A DNA stretch of 64,000 nucleotides, taken from contig CAMCWF010000006.1 of assembly GCA_945882095.1 (NCBI GenBank), positions 1 to 64,000 of the forward strand, read 5' to 3'. The DNA comes from Chryseobacterium gleum (GTDB lineage Bacteria; Bacteroidota; Bacteroidia; Flavobacteriales_D; Crocinitomicaceae). The notes under the pieces were generated by a model. That model was given only the letters and a program-made list of their open reading frames with translations. It did not search any database and was not told the origin of the DNA. Both the position numbers and the translations under genes were made by a program. Of this stretch, positions 58,026 through 64,000 are shown piece after piece; position 1 is the first letter of the stretch; each line of letters opens with the position of its first letter.

Positions 58026-60815
58026 TTATCTAATTAAGGTTATGTGTCCGTGACGCGTTTTGTCTCCACTTACGATTTTGTAAAAATAAACCCCTTGCGT
58101 GAGTTCTTTGGTAGCCTGGTCTAAACCTGAAAAGGGCACTTCGTTTCTTGAGAACATGTAAACCAATTGTCCCCAACGGTTGAAAATACTCATGGTGTAT
58201 TCCAAGCACTCGTCCAACGCAAGGTCAGTGTCCATAAAATCATTGATTCCGTCGCCATCCGCAGTGATGACATTGGGTATGGTTTGCTCGTCTAAGGTTT
58301 CCTCAGTGATAAAATTGATGTCTTGTTGGAAAGTATAGACACATGGATAGTCATTGGTCACGGTTAGTACTACGTTGTGCGTCCCTGGCCCACTAAATTG
58401 ATAACTGGCGGTTAAAGAATCATTGCCAAACACGAGGTTGTTTGTGGACCACGCAACGTCGGTAATTACCTCGTTAGAAGGAAATTGTCCAGTGAAATTG
58501 GCAATGTAATCACACAACTGAACAAAACTAAAATCTGCGGTTGGATTGGTGGGGACATCCACGGGAAGTACAATGGTATCATTACATCCTCCGGGTTGGG
58601 TGGACACCACGAGTGACATCGACGCCATTCCTGAGGTACCGAAGTCATGGGTGACTGCAGCGTTTTGGGAAGCCAAAGGATTTCCATTGGCAAACCACTG
58701 GTAGCTTAATTGGTCGTTGAAAATATTGTTTACGCTACTGGTACTTGCAAAAGCGACTTGCGTGGAATAACAGTCAACAACCATCGAGAAGTTTGCGTTG
58801 GGAATGGGGTGTGCATCAATGGCAACTGTATCTGTATTTAAGCATGCGTTCGTATCCGTTACGGTGACAATTAAATTAAAGGTTCCGATGGAAGGGGGGG
58901 TATACAGACTACCGTTCTGAAGATTTCCAGCCCAATTATAGGTTACAGGGTCTACAGAGCTCGCCATAAGGTTTACGGCATTGCCAAGGCACAAAAGGGT
59001 GTCGTCTCCAGCGTATACCTGTGGTTCACTAAGTAAGAAGGTGTCGTTGACTGCGCAGAATTCAGGAAGGGTGTATGTGGTGACATAGTTTCCTACGGCT
59101 AAGGATCCTGGGTTAAAAACACCTGCAGGGGAAACATTCGTGCCGCTCCAAGTACCTCCGTTTGGATTCGCTGAAAAATTAACAGCAGCACTGCTGGTAC
59201 AAATTATATCTGGTATCGTGATTTGCGGATCGTAGACATAAATATTTCGTACAATGGTATCAGAATTTAAGCCACATGTTGAGTATAGGTAAATTTGGTA
59301 TACCCCAGGGGTGGAAAACGTCAGTGCTGGATTGATTTGCCCGTTAAAAAATGATCCGTTGACATTCCATTCTTGGAAACAGGTAAGTCCAACAATGGTG
59401 GTATTGCTTAGAAATACTGAATCGTTAACACAAACCGTGGTGTCTGAAATCGAAAACGCTGGAATGCTCGTACATGATTGACAAATGTATTGGTCCGTAG
59501 GGGCGTAGTTTGTGTAATTTATTTGCGGCACATCGGCAACAATGTTTGAAGGTTGGTTAGATCCTGAGGTTGTGCCTGTTAAGTTTACGTTCACAACAGA
59601 AAGGGCAGGCGTATTCATTTGGCAGCCCACTTGTCCGATGCTGTCGGTTTTTATAAACAAAGGATCGAAACTGTTGTCAACATTTCCAAAATAAGGAGAA
59701 GTTGTCATTGCAGAAATTGAAAATCCATTGTCGTTGTTGAATTTCACCCCTATTCCTTTGTCTCTGTCCGCCCCGCCATAGGTTCTTGCCCAATCAAGGT
59801 TACCTGTTGGGGAGATGGCAAAAAGTAAAATGTCCTTTTCACCCATGTTTTCATTGATGTTTGCGGCGGGATTCGCTGCGGTGGGGAAGGAATTGGTATG
59901 TCCTAAAATCGCATATCCACCAGGATGAAGAGTGATGTCACGGGATTGGTCTCGAATCGCACCCCCATAGGCTTTACTCCAGACAACCGCTCCATTGGTT
60001 AAAGAAAGTTTCGCAACAAGTATGTTTTCGTCACCCAATGCACCAAGAAGGGTAGGGGAAGTCACCAACAGGGTGTTGTCAGAATAATCTACCACCCCTT
60101 TACATGACCAAATGGTATGGTCTTGGTCTGTCCATCCTGCGCCACCATATCTTTTGTTCCAAATGAAATTTCCAGTAGCATCCAACCTTGCGGCGGCGAC
60201 ATCGTTTCCTGTTCCTGCGCCCGCACTCGCGATGATGATGTCACCATTGCTTAACTCATCCAACCACAATCCCATGTCACCCATGCCTGTGATTTGTCGA
60301 CTCCAGATAAGGTTGCCTACATTGTCTGTGCGAATGAGGTACAAAACCCCTGTGTTTTTACCAATTGAAATGATGTCACCGTTCGCAGCTTCGGCAGCAT
60401 ACATCATCCATTCAAAGTTGTATCGCTTAATCCACAGTGGGTTACCTGTTAAATCAATTTTCATGTTGAAAGCCCTTGCGCCTACACCGGAATACAATCC
60501 AGAAACCAAGTAATTTCCATCGTTCATTTGAAAAATACTTTTGCCTCCCTCTTGGTCAAAGGTACCATACAGTTTAAACCATTCGATGTTTCCACAAACA
60601 TCAAGTTTGTACACATAAATGTCACAGTCTCCATACGAACCATTTCCTTCATGCTGACCTGTCGCAATAAAACCACCGTCATTGGTAACCTCTAATTGCA
60701 ATGCACCCTGCATACCCGAAAGGTTGTATTTCCGGTAGAAAGTATTGTTTTGCGCATGCGCGGAATTGAAAAGAAAAAGAAAAGTCAGTGAAATAATGAA
60801 AATACGTAATGTCAT
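58026..60815 (-). CDS. Large secreted protein with T9SS type B (gliding-type) C-terminal domain
   Basis: 929 residues. Signal peptide (MTLRIFIISLTFLFLFNSAHAQ); residues ~25-440 hold repeated blade-like units with GGAxxD and FxxKLD/xGNxxWxKxYGG patterns (GNPLWIKRYN, GNFIWNKRYGG), a beta-propeller; residues ~450-830 are Cys-containing immunoglobulin/PKD-like domains; the C-terminus is the CHU_C type B sorting domain (IPNVITADGDGINDF, FNRWGQLVY, QGVYFYKIVSGD). It should leave the cell by the type 9 system without A-type lipid linkage. Function unknown; adhesin or matrix protein is plausible. Confidence 0.88.
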   Translation of the reverse strand: MTLRIFIISLTFLFLFNSAHAQNNTFYRKYNLSGMQGALQLEVTNDGGFIATGQHEGNGSYGDCDIYVYKLDVCGNIEWFKLYGTFDQEGGKSIFQMNDGNYLVSGLYSGVGARAFNMKIDLTGNPLWIKRYNFEWMMYAAEAANGDIISIGKNTGVLYLIRTDNVGNLIWSRQITGMGDMGLWLDELSNGDIIIASAGAGTGNDVAAARLDATGNFIWNKRYGGAGWTDQDHTIWSCKGVVDYSDNTLLVTSPTLLGALGDENILVAKLSLTNGAVVWSKAYGGAIRDQSRDITLHPGGYAILGHTNSFPTAANPAANINENMGEKDILLFAISPTGNLDWARTYGGADRDKGIGVKFNNDNGFSISAMTTSPYFGNVDNSFDPLFIKTDSIGQVGCQMNTPALSVVNVNLTGTTSGSNQPSNIVADVPQINYTNYAPTDQYICQSCTSIPAFSISDTTVCVNDSVFLSNTTIVGLTCFQEWNVNGSFFNGQINPALTFSTPGVYQIYLYSTCGLNSDTIVRNIYVYDPQITIPDIICTSSAAVNFSANPNGGTWSGTNVSPAGVFNPGSLAVGNYVTTYTLPEFCAVNDTFLLSEPQVYAGDDTLLCLGNAVNLMASSVDPVTYNWAGNLQNGSLYTPPSIGTFNLIVTVTDTNACLNTDTVAIDAHPIPNANFSMVVDCYSTQVAFASTSSVNNIFNDQLSYQWFANGNPLASQNAAVTHDFGTSGMASMSLVVSTQPGGCNDTIVLPVDVPTNPTADFSFVQLCDYIANFTGQFPSNEVITDVAWSTNNLVFGNDSLTASYQFSGPGTHNVVLTVTNDYPCVYTFQQDINFITEETLDEQTIPNVITADGDGINDFMDTDLALDECLEYTMSIFNRWGQLVYMFSRNEVPFSGLDQATKELTQGVYFYKIVSGDKTRHGHITLIR

Positions 60816-60966
60816 CGTAGGTTGGATTGCGTTAAAATATTGCTATTTATCGTTCACGAATTTACGGCTTTTTTTCCGCTTTCGGTTGAACTTTTTAAGT
60901 TTGTTTCAGTGCAAATGATTCAAATTCTGACCTAATCTTCCTTTTGAAAGCGTTGAAAAATAAGTG

Positions 60967-61830
60967 TCAAGGTAATTTTTCAAGTGTTGATGCGATTGAC
61001 CTATAAAGGCTTACCATACCATCGTAGTTGATATAGGTTTCATCATCGCTGATACGATGGTAGTCGTTGTGAATCCCAGTGCTGATGTTTACACATGGAA
61101 ACGCTAAAAAATGACGGGTATCCAACAGGTTTACACGGGTTGTGTCTTCGGTGGAAATGGAAAAGACGTTGCTTTTTAGGTTAAACCATTCGTTCCTGTT
61201 CGAGGAAAGGAAGATTTTTGGTTCCTGTTCATCCATTCTACCCACCATGTCGAAGTTAACAACGCCCATTAATTGTTTCCATTTTTTAGGCCAATAGGAG
61301 GAAAGATGTTGGGCACCGAAGGTCCCGATTTCGTGACCGGTATACCCTACAAATGCAAGGTTAAAAGGCAGTTTCTTCAAGTCCATAAAATGTGCTAAAG
61401 CCATCATGAGGGCTACGCCCGAGGCATTGTCGTCTGCGCCGTTGTGTACAGCATGATTTCCTGGAGATTTTGACAGGGGTCCGCCAAATCCAATGTGGTC
61501 GACGTGCGCGCCAATCAGTAAGGTCCGCTGCTTTTGGTTGTTGACGAAGAATCCAACCATTTCCGATTGAATTTTAACCGAGTCCAATTTGATAATATAG
61601 GCAAACTTTTTAACCTTTCCTTTTGCTTGGTTCGCCTTGAAGGTTTTGATTAAAAATTGGTTCGTTTGGTGTTCTTGCGCACCGCCGGTAGCCCTGCCTT
61701 GCATTTCATCACTGGCTAAAAAAGATACCTGTGATTTTAAAAAACAGTGAAGTACAGAATCGGATTGTGCATTCCCATGAAAACATGTGAAGACGCAAAG
61801 AAATGGAACTACAGAAAAAATATTTCGCAA
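60967..61830 (-). CDS. M28-family zinc aminopeptidase/peptidase
   Basis: 287 residues with signal peptide (NIFSVVPFLCVFTCFHGNA) and an M28 di-zinc peptidase domain: LIGAHVDHIGFGG (first His/Asp ligands), NGADDNASGVALMMALA (bridging Asp), FVGYTGHEIGTFGAQHL (catalytic and ligand Glu region), and VVNFDMVGRM (Asp). The H in TGHEIG replaces the more common EE pair, so activity should be tested. The only start in frame is TTG at 61830. It follows the collagen-like gene by 27 bp on the same strand. Confidence 0.85.
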   Translation of the reverse strand: MRNIFSVVPFLCVFTCFHGNAQSDSVLHCFLKSQVSFLASDEMQGRATGGAQEHQTNQFLIKTFKANQAKGKVKKFAYIIKLDSVKIQSEMVGFFVNNQKQRTLLIGAHVDHIGFGGPLSKSPGNHAVHNGADDNASGVALMMALAHFMDLKKLPFNLAFVGYTGHEIGTFGAQHLSSYWPKKWKQLMGVVNFDMVGRMDEQEPKIFLSSNRNEWFNLKSNVFSISTEDTTRVNLLDTRHFLAFPCVNISTGIHNDYHRISDDETYINYDGMVSLYRSIASTLEKLP

Positions 61831-61857
61831 AATGATTCCGATAGCCAGCTAGATTAT

Positions 61858-64000
61858 TTATTTTTTGATGGACGTTGGTTTTACATCAATAAAGTTTGCA
61901 GGCATCTTTCCAAAGCGAATGGTACTGCCATCCCACCACATTCCCATGGCATTTCTTTCCTTGATGTTATCATTGAATAAAACTTGGTCTATGTTTCTTT
62001 CGAAATCTGAAGCCCCCACGATTTTATTTGCAACTTCATTCTTTTGAATAATGCGGTTTCCAACGGTAATCCATGAAATCGAAACATTGGAATGCCCATT
62101 GTTTAATTCTTTTACGGTAAAACCTTCCTTGGTGACCTCTGAAACATAAAGTCCGTTGCAATTTCCATTTGGAGAAACCGTAACCGTAGGTGTTTCACCC
62201 AAAAGCGATTTAAAATCTTCAGTAAAGGCAATAAAAGCAGATCCATTTACCAAGGTAGACTTTCCGTTGTTATAAATTTTAGATTCCGTTGCTGTGACGG
62301 CATAAACAGCTTTCTTTTCTTGGTTTGCATTTCCGACCAATTCGATGTTGTTACCATAGGTATAGGTGTTTCCTGAATTGTAGGTGGCAAACAATTCACC
62401 TTTGTTTAGTTGTCCGATAATCTCACCTTTGTTGATTGAACCTGCGACACCTCCAAAAAATCCACCGCCAATGCCATTGTGTTGGTTTTGGGTTAAAATT
62501 CCAGCGCCACTGAAGTAACTAGCCGATCCGTAAACACCGTATGTATTGCTTGCACTGTTTTTATATCCTAATGACCCCCAATAGTTTCCGGTCCAAACGG
62601 CACCTAAGGTACCACCGCAGCGGGTGTAATCATTCCAGTTATATCCTGCAGCACCAAAAGAGTATAAATCGCCCCAGAAATTAAAACCAGCAGTTGCTGA
62701 ATTTGAAGTGGTGTTTGAATAACCTGTACCATCATTTTGGCTGTCTCGATTTCGGTATGCATACATTGAATGTTGACCATCACCATTTGCTGTAAGTTGG
62801 TTTCTCCAGACGTACAATTGTGCATTTAATTGGGGTGAAGCATTGATTCCCAATGAAGTACCATCATCTTGAATTAAGGAATTGCTAAGTGTGGTGGAGG
62901 CAATAAATTTAGGAACATAGTTCGCGCTTCCTGAGCCAGCAAAACCTGCCGGACCTTGAGGACCTTGAGGACCTTGAGGACCTTGTGGTCCTGTTGCTCC
63001 TTGTGGACCTGTTCCACCTGGACCTTGTGGACCTTGAGGACCCGTTGCACCCGTAGCACCTGTTGGACCCGCTGGACCTTGAGGACCTGTTCCACCTGGA
63101 CCTTGTGGCCCAGTTGCACCCGTAGGACCCGTTGCACCCGTAGGGCCTTGTGGACCGGTTAATCCTTGTGGACCTGTTGCGCCTTGTGGTCCAGTTGCGC
63201 CTGTTAATCCTTGAACCCCTTGAGCTCCAGTAGCACCTTGAGGTCCCGTTGCGCCTTGCGCACCAATAATCGAAACACCCGCAGGCCATACACCGTTTGC
63301 CTTTGGACCATACATCATGTTGGTAGCTGTGTTGATATAGAAATCACCATTATTACCATTGTTTGCCAATGGAGCTACCACACCATTCAACATGGATGTT
63401 CCTGTAAGTCCTTGGATTCCCTGAATTCCTTGTGGCCCTTGCGGTCCTGTTAATCCAATAGATCCTTGTGGCCCCGTAGCACCTGTTGCTCCCGTAAGAC
63501 CTGTTGGTCCTTGTGGTCCCGTTGCGCCTGTCAATCCAATCAATCCTTGAGGACCTGTAGGACCTGTAGCACCCGTTAAACCTGTAGCACCCTGTGGACC
63601 TGTTGCACCAATAATTGAAACACCTGCGGGCCAAACACCATTTGCTTTTGGACCGTATAGCATGTTCGTCGCCGTATTGATGAAAAAGTCACCATCGTTT
63701 CCTATGATTGCGGTTGGGGCCGTAATTCCGTTTAGCATAGAAGTTCCTGTGAGGCCTTGTGGACCAGTTGGGCCAGTTGGACCTGCAACGCCTTGAGGAC
63801 CTGTAAGACCAATTGAACCTGTAGCTCCAATGATTGAAACACCTGCTGGCCACGCACCATTTGCTTTTGGACCGTATAACATATTCGCAGCTGTATTGAT
63901 GAAAAAGTCACCATTGTTTCCAATTAGGGCTGTTGGTGCAACGATTCCGTTAAGCATCGAAGTTCCTGTGAGTCCTTGTGGACCTTGTGCACCTGTTGGT
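61858..64000 (-). CDS. Collagen-like triple-helix repeat protein, start beyond window
   Basis: The frame stays open to base 64000, so the N-terminus is missing; the ATG at 63957 is internal. The visible ~714 residues begin with collagen-type Gly-X-Y tracts (GPQGPQG, GATGPTG) that alternate with three copies of a ~47-residue module ([19 protein letters not shown] ... WPAGVSIIG) at about 63957, 63738 and 63393, then a long pure Gly-X-Y run, and a ~380-residue C-terminal domain ([11 protein letters not shown] to KPTSIKK) with glycine-rich beta repeats but no T9SS tail. Probably a fibrous surface protein. Confidence 0.88.
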   Translation of the reverse strand, partial: PTGAQGPQGLTGTSMLNGIVAPTALIGNNGDFFINTAANMLYGPKANGAWPAGVSIIGATGSIGLTGPQGVAGPTGPTGPQGLTGTSMLNGITAPTAIIGNDGDFFINTATNMLYGPKANGVWPAGVSIIGATGPQGATGLTGATGPTGPQGLIGLTGATGPQGPTGLTGATGATGPQGSIGLTGPQGPQGIQGIQGLTGTSMLNGVVAPLANNGNNGDFYINTATNMMYGPKANGVWPAGVSIIGAQGATGPQGATGAQGVQGLTGATGPQGATGPQGLTGPQGPTGATGPTGATGPQGPGGTGPQGPAGPTGATGATGPQGPQGPGGTGPQGATGPQGPQGPQGPQGPAGFAGSGSANYVPKFIASTTLSNSLIQDDGTSLGINASPQLNAQLYVWRNQLTANGDGQHSMYAYRNRDSQNDGTGYSNTTSNSATAGFNFWGDLYSFGAAGYNWNDYTRCGGTLGAVWTGNYWGSLGYKNSASNTYGVYGSASYFSGAGILTQNQHNGIGGGFFGGVAGSINKGEIIGQLNKGELFATYNSGNTYTYGNNIELVGNANQEKKAVYAVTATESKIYNNGKSTLVNGSAFIAFTEDFKSLLGETPTVTVSPNGNCNGLYVSEVTKEGFTVKELNNGHSNVSISWITVGNRIIQKNEVANKIVGASDFERNIDQVLFNDNIKERNAMGMWWDGSTIRFGKMPANFIDVKPTSIKK
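63253..63957 (-). repeat. Three ~141-bp coding modules within the collagen-like gene
   Basis: Modules at roughly 63957-63817, 63738-63598 and 63393-63253 encode MLNG.xAPxAxxGNxGDFxINT...[16 protein letters not shown] with few substitutions. They are separated by 26 and 68 collagen-type residues. The DNA is a coding tandem repeat, not CRISPR. Confidence 0.85.

Noticed and set aside
62604-63634. Several ORFs overlapping the collagen-like gene in other frames (Cys/Arg/Trp-rich)
   Set aside because: They are products of reading the repetitive Gly-X-Y codons in shifted frames; only the open frame continuing past 64000 has sensible composition.
62900-63960. CRISPR-like tandem repeats
   Set aside because: The repeats are coding (collagen-type and 141-bp modules), lack constant repeat plus unique spacer structure, and no cas genes are present.

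Overview
The window looks like a chromosomal segment of a Bacteroidota bacterium, most likely order Flavobacteriales; a Crocinitomicaceae/Fluviicola-type relative is my inference. The reasons are TAnnTTTG promoter boxes without clear Shine-Dalgarno sequences, type 9 secretion sorting domains of both type A and type B, a TonB receptor/DUF4249 lipoprotein pair, DUF4476, DUF4924 and DUF4956 proteins, a Porin_10-like protein, and lipid A genes. GC content appears to be a little above 40% in the core and clearly lower between about 46.8 and 52.5 kb.

Region 1 (1-9.1 kb): the end of a DUF4476 protein, then a minus-strand cluster (CPBP protease, PAP2 phosphatase, GT39 glycosyltransferase, aminotransferase, DUF1801), an ECF sigma factor with a textbook terminator, a DinB-like protein and an LTA-synthase-like membrane sulfatase-fold enzyme. 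Region 2 (9.1-19.9 kb): tRNA-Glu, rpsT, a porin, sucD, an FKBP/methyltransferase/PRiA4-like/CCA-transferase cluster, an RRM protein, an outer-membrane receptor behind a Fur/PerR-like palindrome, and a small operon with an OmpH-like lipoprotein. Region 3 (19.96-29.8 kb): an unbroken run of eleven minus-strand genes (VTC domain, DUF4956, lpxK, PNP, gatB, two TlpA paralogues, lpxH, tsaE, ald, HsdR_N-like) with no gap above 12 bp. Region 4 (29.9-46.4 kb): M61 peptidase, BNR-repeat protein, YjdM/PhnA, kelch protein, UvrD helicase, Asp/Asn hydroxylase-like protein, arginine decarboxylase, pheT, receptor/DUF4249 pair, beta-barrel protein and nitroreductase.

Region 5 (46.55-52.62 kb) is the accessory part. 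A tRNA-Arg(ACG) gene is followed by three more copies of its 3' end (19-bp core). They divide the DNA into three consecutive units: a 167-bp unit without a gene, a 1.98-kb unit with a Fic protein under an operator-like repeat array, and a 3.8-kb unit with an AbiEi/AbiEii toxin-antitoxin pair and a type-9-secreted beta-helix protein. Each core is followed by a Rho-independent terminator and the unit right ends are related (two are identical over 63 bp), but no integrase lies in the window. This is the best candidate for an unusual system: a tRNA-anchored array of small, apparently integrase-less defence/surface cassettes, presumably moved in trans.

Region 6 (52.6-64 kb): DEAD-box helicase with a DEVD motif II, DUF1566 lipoprotein, a MoxR/chelatase-type AAA ATPase with its VWA partner, a VF530 protein, a large T9SS type B surface protein, an M28 peptidase, and a collagen-like repeat protein cut by the window end. 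No rRNA, insertion sequence, CRISPR array, prophage structural gene or replication origin was seen.
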